A stretch of 34,967 bases of DNA from Acidisoma cellulosilyticum (GTDB taxonomy: Bacteria > Pseudomonadota > Alphaproteobacteria > Acetobacterales > Acetobacteraceae), in the NCBI RefSeq assembly GCF_020621385.1, contig NZ_JAESVA010000020.1, forward strand, positions 1-34,967. The letters are read 5' to 3'. The translations under genes and the position numbers were made by a program. Under the pieces are notes generated by a model. The model was not told the origin of the DNA. It was given only the letters and a program-made list of their open reading frames with translations, and did not search any database. Below, piece by piece: positions 17,120 through 24,332 of this stretch. Positions within the stretch are counted from its first letter, which is position 1. The number at the start of each line of letters is the position of its first letter.

Positions 17120-17275
17120 GCGAACGAGTTTTGGCTGAGCGACGCACAGTGGACGGCGATTGAGGTATATTTGCCAAAGAACCAGCCTGGAGCGCGGCGC
17201 GTTGACGATCGCTGCGTGATCAGTGGAATTATCCAGGTCATGAAGTCGGGATGCCGGTGGCGCGACTGCCCCCAG
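17120..17275 (+). pseudogene. IS5-family (IS1031-like) transposase N-terminal fragment
   Basis: The plus-strand frame reads NEFWLSDAQWTAIEVYLPKN, QPGARRVDDRCVISGII, then MKSGCRWRDCP. This is the start of an IS5/IS1031-type transposase, about 50 of its usual 250 or more residues. The start codon is gone, the family match stops after RDCP near 17273, and the open frame ends at 17347. The DDE catalytic core is absent, so it is inactive. Such elements are abundant in acetic acid bacteria, which fits the host guess. The rest of 16999-17386 holds no gene that I can see. Confidence 0.8.
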
Positions 17276-17386
17276 TGTCGAGATTGCTCCCCTGGCGAGC
17301 CGGGACATCCTTCACCTTGGAAATCCCGAGTTGCGACTTGTTTTTGACCCAAGTTCGACTGGTCGATGATTGCGAGGCCGAGGACT

Positions 17387-18367
17387 CTAGCGGGAGAGTG
17401 CCGCTGCCTTCACCTTGGGGGAAATCGGCGGCCGGGACGGTTGAAGGGTAAGACCCCTGCCCCCAACCTCGACCTTCGCATCCGGGTAGACTGCCAGCGC
17501 CAGGTTGAGGTTCTCGACGAAGACCGTCCGGAAGTGATCAAGGCGCGTGACCCCTCCCCCGAACTGGGCGTGCAAGGCCTTCCAGGTGATCTCGCGGTCC
17601 GTGGAGAGCACATGGAGCCGGTAGGCAAGCCAGCAATAGATATCCAAGGCCATGGAATGCCGGTTGATCGCTCGGATCGCCGCGTCATCGACGGGAACTG
17701 GGTGCCGTTTGAGCTGCTCGAAGAAGGTTTCTGAAAGCCGGACAGTTTCGAGGAACCCTGAGGTATTTCGAGTCGCCCCGCCAGAGTCCTCACTTTCGTT
17801 CCCGGCAGAGTCCTCACCTGGATAGACGGAGGTCTCGCCAAACATGGCGGTATCGACGATGTGCTGCTGGATAAGGCCTTCCTTGCCGGCGGAATGCAGG
17901 TGGAAGGAGATCCGGCAGCGGGTGATGCGTTCTGCCTGCTCACGGATCGACTGGATGCTCTTACCGCCAGGCGTAATGCCCATTTTCCCAAGCCAATCTC
18001 TCAGGCTCTTCCCGAGCTCGACCGATCGACTATTGGTCTTCAGAGCCTCGCTTTGCAGATAGAGCATGATGAGACGCGCCCGAGAGCCGTAGGGCACGCC
18101 CACTGATACTGGCGGCCCAGACGGCATGGTCCGACGGCCGGGCTCTACCAAGAGTGTTACCCGTTCGGTGCGGAGCTGCCAGGGGGCATCATCGGGAAGG
18201 CGCTTGTGTGGAAGCGCTGCTTGAGCCCAACCTGAGAATAGGAAGGCAGTTCCGGCCTCTTCGTCTGCGAGGAAATTGGCGGCGACATCGACCACTCGCC
18301 TGTCGAAGTCGAACAGGAGGGTCTGCTGGCGGCCTTTCTGGACCAGAAGATCGTGAACGGTTCCCAT
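17387..18367 (-). CDS. repA: Plasmid replication initiator RepA
   Basis: About 326 residues from the ATG at 18367 (MGTVHDLL, the usual start in this family); a TTG ten codons earlier is possible. Features of the plasmid RepA family: RRVVDVAANFLADEEAGTAF, LFSGWAQAALPHKRLPDD, then YGSRARLIMLYLQSEALKT and IREQAERITRCRISFHL. It would bind iterons and open the origin. Iteron-like AGTCCTC repeats lie upstream (18494-18590), and two copies lie within the gene at 17783-17793 and 17808-17818, where the protein reads GEDSAGNESEDSGG. That stretch looks like a flexible linker and may tolerate embedded sites. A further inverted copy is just past the stop (17380-17390). Confidence 0.88.
   Translation of the reverse strand: MGTVHDLLVQKGRQQTLLFDFDRRVVDVAANFLADEEAGTAFLFSGWAQAALPHKRLPDDAPWQLRTERVTLLVEPGRRTMPSGPPVSVGVPYGSRARLIMLYLQSEALKTNSRSVELGKSLRDWLGKMGITPGGKSIQSIREQAERITRCRISFHLHSAGKEGLIQQHIVDTAMFGETSVYPGEDSAGNESEDSGGATRNTSGFLETVRLSETFFEQLKRHPVPVDDAAIRAINRHSMALDIYCWLAYRLHVLSTDREITWKALHAQFGGGVTRLDHFRTVFVENLNLALAVYPDAKVEVGGRGLTLQPSRPPISPKVKAAALSR
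17783..17818. repeat. Iteron-like repeats inside repA
   Basis: AGAGTCCTCAC occurs at 17783-17793 and again at 17808-17818, 25 bases apart in the same orientation. Both match the repeats upstream of repA. Copies inside the initiator gene could titrate RepA. Confidence 0.55.
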
Positions 18368-18727
18368 CGACTCGGCTGTCCCATCTCTCAAAACCAACTT
18401 TGGCGGATCGAGCAGGATTTGTCGCTGAGGACTGTGGCGGGGACAGCTTCTAGGGAAGGGATATTTGGTTAGTCTATTAGTATGTCCTGGTAGAGTCCTC
18501 GGGATAAGTCGGTGATTTCATGGGAAAGTCGCGAGTCGTGCAGTGTGCCTGTTCCCGCGAAAGTCCTCATCCTCTCCCGCTATAGTCCTCACCCCGGGCC
18601 GGCTCAGAATGCCATTTGCGAAACATGGCCGGTCGCTGGTGAAAACACGACTCGTCCAGTTCGCGGCGCCCGCAGGCTAATTTCTAATATCAAATACGGC
18701 GTTACGTGCAGACATATCGGCGTAAAG
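18368..18727. other. Probable plasmid origin with AGTCCTC iterons
   Basis: This is the intergenic region upstream of repA. AGTCCTC occurs at 18494-18500, 18562-18568 and 18584-18590; the last two are 22 bases apart (two helical turns) and continue as CA. An inverted variant, TGAGGACT, is at 18426-18433. An AT-rich stretch at 18457-18480 next to the array could be the melting site. With the two copies in repA and one at 17380-17390 the family has at least six members. There is no clear DnaA box. No gene is seen. Confidence 0.6.
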
Positions 18728-19084
18728 TCACTTCCGTCGCGGTGTTCGGTCTTCCAAGTCTGCCTCTGCAACCGCAATGCCAGCGTCACGGAGCGCGTGG
18801 CTGACGATCTGCTTCATTGTAAGCCCCCTATCCTTCGCGGCTGACATGATGGCGTCGATCGTCGAGTTGCGAAGGCGGAGATTGAGCGTGGTCGCAGGGT
18901 CCGGCGGCGGTGCGGCCGGCGCATGCGAAGCTGGAGCTGCATAAGCCCCCTCCCCTGCCCCGATAGGCTGTATTGGCGCCGGTTGGTGGACGATCTGTGC
19001 CGGTGGCTGCTGAGGGGCCGTGCTGGTGGCGATAGCCAAGGCCTCTTCAGGAGATGGCCGGCGCGCTTTCAATGGTGCCTTCAT
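18728..19084 (-). CDS. Small partition partner protein (ParB/RHH-like)
   Basis: 118 residues, with the ATG ten bases after the parA stop, so one transcript. The first 70 residues are Pro/Ala-rich and disordered (QQPPAQIVHQPAPIQP). The C-terminal part, TTLNLRLRNSTIDAIMSAAK then GLTMKQIVSHALRDAGI, looks like a ribbon-helix-helix-type strand plus helices. Small DNA-binding partners downstream of ParA bind centromere repeats and often repress the operon. The TTACGT motifs around it are the obvious candidate target. The family assignment is by context and pattern. Confidence 0.75.
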   Translation of the reverse strand: MKAPLKARRPSPEEALAIATSTAPQQPPAQIVHQPAPIQPIGAGEGAYAAPASHAPAAPPPDPATTLNLRLRNSTIDAIMSAAKDRGLTMKQIVSHALRDAGIAVAEADLEDRTPRRK

Positions 19085-19094
19085 GTGCGCACAC

Positions 19095-19742
19095 TCATAC
19101 GTCGTTACGTGCGAACGTCGGTATCCAGCCCAACTTGCTCAGCTCTTCGATGAGAGCCGAAACTTCGGCCGCGGCCGGCCCGGACGTAGGCAGCCGGCCT
19201 GAATAAGACATCTCACCGTAGGCCACGAGATCGGATAGCGAGCCGGCCAGCCGCGGCAGCTTGGCTCGATCAGCCTCAGCCTCGGCATGCTTGGCCAGCG
19301 AAGTGCGGCGCACACGGTTGAACAGAACCCGCGCCGGGATATCGCGACGCGCCGCACGAGCCAGGCCGTCTACTAGGCGGATGGTCTTCTCGGCCTCGGT
19401 GATGTCGGCTTCGCCAGCCAGCGTCGGCACCAGAACAGCGTCGGCGGAGGTCATGGCGACTGTGGCTGCCCGGTTCCCGAAGCCGGCAGTGTCGACCAGC
19501 ACCAAATCGGCGGTTTCGGCCTTTGTGCCAATCAAATGAGCGAGCTGCGTCTCATCCGGTTCGGCGAAAGTCTCAAAGGCAGGGCCTTCATAGGTGGAGG
19601 TGGCCCAACGAGAGAGGGCTTGCGTGGGATCGGCATCCAGAACGACCAGTCTACACTGGCCCGCAAGACTGCCGGCGAGCACCTGGCAGAGCGTTGTCTT
19701 GCCAGGGCCGCCTTTGCTGCTGGCAACGGTAAGCACCGTCAT
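19095..19742 (-). CDS. parA: ParA-family partition ATPase
   Basis: 215 residues. The deviant Walker A, SSKGGPGKTT (residues 8-17), is typical of ParA/MinD ATPases; LVVLDADP and LVLVDTAGFG follow as the other nucleotide motifs. It lacks the N-terminal HTH of long ParAs, so it belongs to the short ParA type that pairs with a small RHH-like protein, as seen directly downstream. It would move plasmid copies over the nucleoid. TTACGT motifs lie at 19764-19775, 19875-19888 and 19899-19912 upstream, and one overlaps its 3' end. Confidence 0.92.
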   Translation of the reverse strand: MTVLTVASSKGGPGKTTLCQVLAGSLAGQCRLVVLDADPTQALSRWATSTYEGPAFETFAEPDETQLAHLIGTKAETADLVLVDTAGFGNRAATVAMTSADAVLVPTLAGEADITEAEKTIRLVDGLARAARRDIPARVLFNRVRRTSLAKHAEAEADRAKLPRLAGSLSDLVAYGEMSYSGRLPTSGPAAAEVSALIEELSKLGWIPTFARNDV

Positions 19743-19763
19743 GCTGATGTTCCTACGTCAGAG

Positions 19764-19912
19764 CGTCGTTACGTCTTGACGCAGAGAAGACATTACATGC
19801 GATTCGGGTCAAGCAGTGGGAGCGGCGCACGGCGAAACGCGACGTCTTAAATACCGACCAGATGAACGGCAATACGACGTTACGTATCACCGAACCTACG
19901 ATCTTACGTAAT
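19764..19912. repeat. TTACGT motifs upstream of parA (candidate centromere/operator)
   Basis: CGTCGTTACGTC (19764-19775), CGACGTTACGTATC (19875-19888) and CGATCTTACGTAAT (19899-19912) share the core TTACGT and a CG start at a fixed distance. They occupy the parA promoter region. Related copies occur at 18701-18709 and 19099-19112, either side of the small par gene. Bases 19743-20106 hold no gene apart from these sites. Confidence 0.65.
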
Positions 19913-20066
19913 ATGCACTTGTCTCTCTTATCCTTGTCAGAACCGAGTTGGCTCAAGCGGCAAGCTCGCCTTCGTTTTGCGGAGCGTCGAGACAGGGCAG
20001 GGGAGGGGGCACGATATTTCGTGGTGCGTCTATACGCACCATCGTGTGGATGTAACGATGATAATT

Positions 20067-20080
20067 CGACGTTACGTATA
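20067..20080. repeat. TTACGT motif, gene boundary copy
   Basis: CGACGTTACGTATA lies just past the stop of the minus gene at 20107. It differs from the 19875 copy only at the last base. Confidence 0.55.
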
Positions 20081-20106
20081 ACCGTAAAACACTAGGCGAC
20101 GCCACG

Positions 20107-20310
20107 TCATTTGGGCGACTTCAGATCCAACTCTTTTAGGAGGGCAATTGCACGGTCCAGACGCTCGCGGGATTCCCTCAAGCGCGCCCGTTCTATTTGG
20201 GTGCCTGCCCGGGCCAACTTTTTTCGACGGACAACCATACGCGCGTCCTCTAAAGCTAGTTCCGCCTCCGCGACTTCGCGCTGAGCTGCGTTCAGAGAAT
20301 TCGCTTTCAT
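20107..20310 (-). CDS. Small coiled-coil protein
   Basis: 67 residues from the ATG at 20310 (MKANSLNAAQREVAEAELAL); the open frame extends upstream but is not coding-like there. The sequence is almost all charged helix (RRKKLARAGTQIERARLRES, LDRAIALLKELDLKSPK), a likely short coiled coil. It lies between TTACGT motifs at 20067 and 20478-20507, so it may be controlled with the par genes. The function is unknown. Confidence 0.6.
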   Translation of the reverse strand: MKANSLNAAQREVAEAELALEDARMVVRRKKLARAGTQIERARLRESRERLDRAIALLKELDLKSPK

Positions 20311-20477
20311 GGCATTCGCTGATCCCGTTTCGAGCAGTTGTCCTGCTTCTGAGATGGAAAATAGGGATCGTATGCAAAAAGAAACATCCCCCTCCTTGAT
20401 TATTCCAAAAGGGCGATGCTGGAGGGGAGGGGGCATTGCGGGACCGTCCGCGGCGACCGCCGGCAGCATCATCAGGA

Positions 20478-20507
20478 CGATCTTACGTGCAATCGTCGTT
20501 ACGTATA
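20478..20507. repeat. Paired TTACGT motifs between divergent small genes
   Basis: CGATCTTACGTGC (20478-20490) and CGTCGTTACGTATA (20494-20507) lie 16 bases apart in the same orientation, between the minus gene starting at 20310 and the plus gene starting at 20658. The rest of 20311-20657 shows no gene. Confidence 0.6.
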
Positions 20508-20657
20508 GCCGATCAAAAACCGATGTGTGATTCGGGTCAAAGCAGGAGAGGGGAGCGGGTGCTCGCGTTATACGGAATGCCAGCTTTGGCAGCGGATCTT
20601 CCCCTTACCGCCGACATTATGCATGCTCGGGGAAAATAATCGGGGACGGTCCAGTCT

Positions 20658-20924
20658 ATGAAGATCACCTTCACATATACCTTCTACAGGCCGTCGCAGG
20701 TTGGCGCTGGCTCTTCCCAGTTTACCCTCGACAGAGAGGTGGAAGTAGCAGGCGCTCCGACTGATAGCGGCTACCCCGCATACGCTCAGCTCGCCCAGGC
20801 GGAAGCTGCGTTTCGTGCGTGGTTCGCCTCTTCTGTGCCTGATGGGCGTCTCATTTCCCGAGAAGCGAAAAGCACTGACAAAAGCATCTTGTACAGCACC
20901 TATCGCTGCGCACTCCCTTTGTGA
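20658..20924 (+). CDS. Unknown 88-residue protein
   Basis: MKITFTYTFYRPSQVGAGSS then AEAAFRAWFASSVPDGRLIS. It has mixed strand and helix character with normal codon use and no obvious membrane span or motif. The start has no strong ribosome-binding site. It lies between two TTACGT motif sites (20494 and 20957), in the plasmid maintenance segment. The function is unknown. Confidence 0.5.
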   Translation: MKITFTYTFYRPSQVGAGSSQFTLDREVEVAGAPTDSGYPAYAQLAQAEAAFRAWFASSVPDGRLISREAKSTDKSILYSTYRCALPL

Positions 20925-20956
20925 GAGCTTGAAGCTGCAAAAACCGTTACGGCGCT

Positions 20957-21038
20957 ACGTCGTTACGTGATGCTGGCATTGCTTATCAGCGATGCGTTTC
21001 ATTTATTGCACTTAGAGGTATTCTTACCCTATCTAAGC
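20957..21038 (+). promoter_or_regulatory. Toxin-antitoxin promoter with TTACGT motif and inverted repeat
   Basis: ACGTCGTTACGTGA (20957-20970) is followed by TTGCTT (20979-20984), a 17-base spacer and TTTATT (21002-21007) as a weak -35/-10 pair. Further on, CTTAGA and TCTAAG flank a 15-base centre (about 21011-21037), a possible autoregulatory operator. GAAGGAG precedes the antitoxin ATG at 21056. Confidence 0.45.
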
Positions 21039-21055
21039 ATCGAAGGAGACAAGCT

Positions 21056-21520
21056 ATGACCCTCTCGATGCTTCAGACGGTTGAGCCCAGCAGCATCTCA
21101 GAGACCGATAAACGCGCTGCTCAGGACGCTAGCCGTGCGCTGGCCCAGCTCAGCGGCCGCGGCAGTGTGCATGTTGAGGCCGAGGCCGCAAACGGTTCCC
21201 ATCAGACTTTTGTCCTGCCGGCTGCGGCCGTGCGCCTGCTGACGGACATGCTTGTGCATCTGGCAGATGGTCGAGCCGTGTCCGTCATGCCCGAGAATGC
21301 CGAACTCACGACGCGCCAGGCCGCTGACATACTGAATGTCTCGCGGCCGCATTTGGTGAAGCTGATGGGGGAGGGGGCTGTCGCCTTCCATATGGTTGGC
21401 ACCCATCGTCGTCTGCTTCTGGAAGACGTCATCGCCTTCAAGGCGCGCCGGCATCGGGATACTGGCCGTGCCATGGACGAACTCGCGACTGAGGCTCAGG
21501 AACTGGGTATGGGCTATTAA
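21056..21520 (+). CDS. Antitoxin with helix-turn-helix domain
   Basis: 154 residues with a good GAAGGAG site. Residues 84-125 form an excisionase-type HTH: ELTTRQAADILNVSRPHLVK then HMVGTHRRLLLEDVIAF. This is the usual antitoxin partner of the PIN protein encoded three bases downstream. It should neutralise the toxin and repress the operon. The N-terminal 75 residues are helical and may carry dimer contacts. Confidence 0.88.
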   Translation: MTLSMLQTVEPSSISETDKRAAQDASRALAQLSGRGSVHVEAEAANGSHQTFVLPAAAVRLLTDMLVHLADGRAVSVMPENAELTTRQAADILNVSRPHLVKLMGEGAVAFHMVGTHRRLLLEDVIAFKARRHRDTGRAMDELATEAQELGMGY

Positions 21521-21523
21521 CCT

Positions 21524-22087
21524 GTGGCTTTCGTCGCTCTCTTTGACGCGAATGTCCTCTACCCGGCTCCGCTTCGTGACCTTCTCATCCGCCTTGCGCG
21601 CACCGGGCTCTTCCGGGCGCGCTGGAGTGAGAAAATCAACGACGAATGGACCAACGCGCTCCTCCGGACCAGGCCAGAGCTCGCCGATCGGCTTCCGCGG
21701 ACCCGGGCGCTCTTGAACAGCGCGATCGATGACTGCCTGGTTGAAGGCTATGAAACCCTCATCCCCGCGCTCACACTTCCGGACCCAGACGACCGACATG
21801 TCTTGGCCGCGGCGATCGTCGGTGGGGCGGATGTCATCGTGACACTAAACATTCGGGATTTCCCCGCGGAGAGGCTCGCTCCGTTTCGCATAGATGCGCA
21901 GCACCCGGACAAATTTATACGGCACACGCTGGATCTGGACGAGGCAGTCGCCTTTTCAGCAGTGAGAGAGGCGAGGGGAGCTCTTAAGACCCCGCCTAAA
22001 ACGGTTGAGGACTTTCTGGATACGCTGGCTCAGCAGGGGCTGGCGGAAAGTGTGGCATTTCTGCGGGCGCGATCTGGATTACTTTGA
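21524..22087 (+). CDS. PIN-domain toxin
   Basis: 187 residues from GTG 21524, three bases after the antitoxin stop. PIN ribonuclease features: FDANVLYPAPLRDLL with Asp8, a conserved acidic LPDPDDRHVLAAAI, and VIVTLNIRDFP with the last Asp. These residues would hold Mg2+ in the RNA-cleaving site. The C-terminal helical extension after about residue 130 is seen in this PIN subtype. As a toxin-antitoxin pair it would stabilise the plasmid and may also act in abortive defence. Confidence 0.9.
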   Translation: MAFVALFDANVLYPAPLRDLLIRLARTGLFRARWSEKINDEWTNALLRTRPELADRLPRTRALLNSAIDDCLVEGYETLIPALTLPDPDDRHVLAAAIVGGADVIVTLNIRDFPAERLAPFRIDAQHPDKFIRHTLDLDEAVAFSAVREARGALKTPPKTVEDFLDTLAQQGLAESVAFLRARSGLL

Positions 22088-22129
22088 TAACATTACTCTT
22101 TTGAACGCTCTCGCCATTCATTTCCAGAG

Positions 22130-23140
22130 GTGGAAAACAAAATCGTGGCATCTGAATTTAGTGTCAAAACAATCGACATGCTGTCACGGCGCTCGGCATT
22201 GAGATGCGCTAATCCAGACTGTGACAAGCTTACGACCGGTCCGAATACGGACCTAAATAAGTCAACGAATATCGGTGAAGCTGCTCATATTTATGGAGCG
22301 AACGCCGGATCCGCTCGATTTCGTATCGAAATGTCTAATATCGAACGTGCCGCTATAAGCAATGGAATTTGGTTGTGCCGAGATTGCCACGGTCTTGTCG
22401 ATAAAGACGAACAGCGATTTCCTGTTGAATTGTTGTTTTTATGGAAAGAAACACATGATGCAAAAATTACAAGAGAAATAGGAAAGCCTGGTGATTTGCT
22501 CAGACTCAACCTCATTGAAAAGGATATGGAGGACTTCAAGCAATTACCCCCACTAGTTCGTGAGATCATAAAAGACAAACCGGAAAAGTGGGAATATCTT
22601 CTGACTGTCGAATTACTGGATAGCCTTTTGTCGCCAGTCCTACGAAAGGCTAGATATCTTCGTAGTAGCCTTTTGAATGATCCATTAAAACGATTGGAGC
22701 CAGAGCAGTTCCCGAACTGGAGTTCCGACAAAATGACCGAGGTCACTAACTCTGTAGAGACACTCAAAAATCTGCTTGGTGAACTTGTAGCTTCATGGGG
22801 GCCGCTCGGCGAGCCGGGCGACGTGAAAAGAATTGTTCATGCGTGCGAGCTATATGCTCGATGTGCGAACAGGCTATTGCAAATAGCAGAAGAAACGGCC
22901 TTCACGATCGTTCCAGAGAATTTTAAAAGTGTGCCGATTCTGCTCAGTGAAAGTGTTTTACATGTTTTGTCACGATTTCCAGAAATTCCCAAATTTATCC
23001 GGTCAATATTGGCTGAGGAAAACCCTGTCGGGCCGTATCACTACGAGTTAGTTATCGATCTACCTGCAGGGTGGGCAGAAAAAATGGTCGAGGCAATCGA
23101 GAGTGGCCGACAAGTGTTGATACAAAATGGTCGCTGGTGA
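22130..23140 (+). CDS. HNH nuclease fused to an unknown C-terminal domain
   Basis: 336 residues from GTG 22130. Residues 20-115 are an HNH domain: CANPDCDKLTTGP (Cys26, Cys31), NIGEAAHIYGANAG with His53, NGIWLCRDCHGLVDKDE with Cys83, Cys86 and His87, then WKETHD. It should cut DNA with a zinc-supported beta-beta-alpha-metal site. The 220-residue C-terminus (from about 120) is not recognised and could be a sensor or specificity domain. The gene is clearly more AT-rich than its neighbours, so it was probably acquired separately. HNH fusions of this kind are often defence effectors; no partner gene is evident, so that role is a guess. Confidence 0.82.
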   Translation: MENKIVASEFSVKTIDMLSRRSALRCANPDCDKLTTGPNTDLNKSTNIGEAAHIYGANAGSARFRIEMSNIERAAISNGIWLCRDCHGLVDKDEQRFPVELLFLWKETHDAKITREIGKPGDLLRLNLIEKDMEDFKQLPPLVREIIKDKPEKWEYLLTVELLDSLLSPVLRKARYLRSSLLNDPLKRLEPEQFPNWSSDKMTEVTNSVETLKNLLGELVASWGPLGEPGDVKRIVHACELYARCANRLLQIAEETAFTIVPENFKSVPILLSESVLHVLSRFPEIPKFIRSILAEENPVGPYHYELVIDLPAGWAEKMVEAIESGRQVLIQNGRW

Positions 23141-23187
23141 ACTGCATTGGGTCGAATGAAAAATATGGCCCCTGTTAAATAGATCAA

Positions 23188-24081
23188 TCAACCAGCTAAA
23201 TACTTTGAACTGCTGTCGGTCGGTCGAGCATGAGCATATCGGCTCGTCGTCGTCAGACTGGCATGGCCGACGGTCGCTTGGACAAGATGGGCAGGGGCTC
23301 CGCGGTCGAGAGCATGGCTCACGTGGGCATGCCGGAGCCAGTGAGCTGATACGGCTTCCGACAACCCGGCACGAGCGGCCGCTTTTTTAACGATGCGATG
23401 CACCTGAGATGGATTGAGGTGGCCACCGCCTTCGCGGGATCGGAACACGGCCGCCTCGGGGTCGTTTCCGCGCATCATGGCAAGATCGGCCCAGATCGAC
23501 GGCTTGAGAAGCACGACCCGTGTCTTGCCGCCTTTCCCGAAGACCGTAATCTGACCAGAATCACGGCTCACCTGGAGATCGCGGACTTTCAGGCCGCACG
23601 CCTCGCTGATCCGGAGGCCGCCCAGATACAGGAGCCGGAGCAGCGCCTTGTTCCGCGGGTTCCGTTCAAGCGCCAGCATATGGAGCACTGAATCCTCGTC
23701 GAGGATGCGTTCGGCCAGGGTCTGCTTGATCTTGGGCAGCCGCACCGGCGCTCCAACATTAAGCACTAGGTAGCCGGTTCTCTGGCCAAAGGTTAGAAGC
23801 GACTTCACCGCCGAGAGCTTCCGGGCCTGGCTGGCCGTTGATAGATCGGCCAAGGAGTCTTGAAAAGCCTGCACGTCGCCCAAAGCAACCTTACGTAACG
23901 GCGTCTGCACGTAATCCCGAAATGCCATTACGTCCGCTTCATACGCGCGCCGCGTGCTGGCACTTCGCCCATGCAGCCAAAGAGAGATAAGCTGGTCGTC
24001 GCTCGACACCTCCTGGGGTGCGACCGCCGTCGCACCCTGGGCAGGCTCTGGGGGCAGGATCGCTACGCCGCGCTTGGCCAT
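23188..24081 (-). CDS. Tyrosine recombinase (XerC/D-like)
   Basis: 297 residues. The N-terminal SAM-like core-binding domain covers about 28-105 (STRRAYEADVMAFRDYV). The catalytic domain has the full set: Arg157 in GGLRISEACG, Lys183/186 in FGKGGKTR, His247 and Arg250 in HWLRHAHVSH, His273 in VGHASLTTTS and the nucleophile Tyr282. It probably resolves plasmid multimers or moves an inserted segment. There is no tRNA or clear att site beside it; the tRNAs are at 32.9 kb. Bases 24082-24332 upstream show no gene. Confidence 0.92.
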   Translation of the reverse strand: MAKRGVAILPPEPAQGATAVAPQEVSSDDQLISLWLHGRSASTRRAYEADVMAFRDYVQTPLRKVALGDVQAFQDSLADLSTASQARKLSAVKSLLTFGQRTGYLVLNVGAPVRLPKIKQTLAERILDEDSVLHMLALERNPRNKALLRLLYLGGLRISEACGLKVRDLQVSRDSGQITVFGKGGKTRVVLLKPSIWADLAMMRGNDPEAAVFRSREGGGHLNPSQVHRIVKKAAARAGLSEAVSAHWLRHAHVSHALDRGAPAHLVQATVGHASLTTTSRYAHARPTDSSSKYLAG

Positions 24082-24332
24082 AGGTTTTCAGGGCTCCTGA
24101 ATGGGTCGGGTCACGAGTGCAAGATAATGCTTCTTCTCTTGCACTGCAAGCTGAAGCTAGGCGAGGGGTTGTTGCCGCGTCGTTTGATGGAGTCGACCGT
24201 TAGCCCGACATCGCCAAATTCTCAGCCATGCGGTTGCGATCAGGCGGACTTGCGGGATATCGATATCCAGGACGGCGCAAACAAGCAAAGGCTTGAGTTC
24301 CTTGCAAAATTCTAGCCTCACGGCGGCTCAAG

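Noticed and set aside
23887-23935. TTACGTAACG and ATTACGT inside the recombinase gene
   Set aside because: They encode ordinary residues of the recombinase (PLRKVAL region) and do not keep the CG spacing of the motif family; probably chance.
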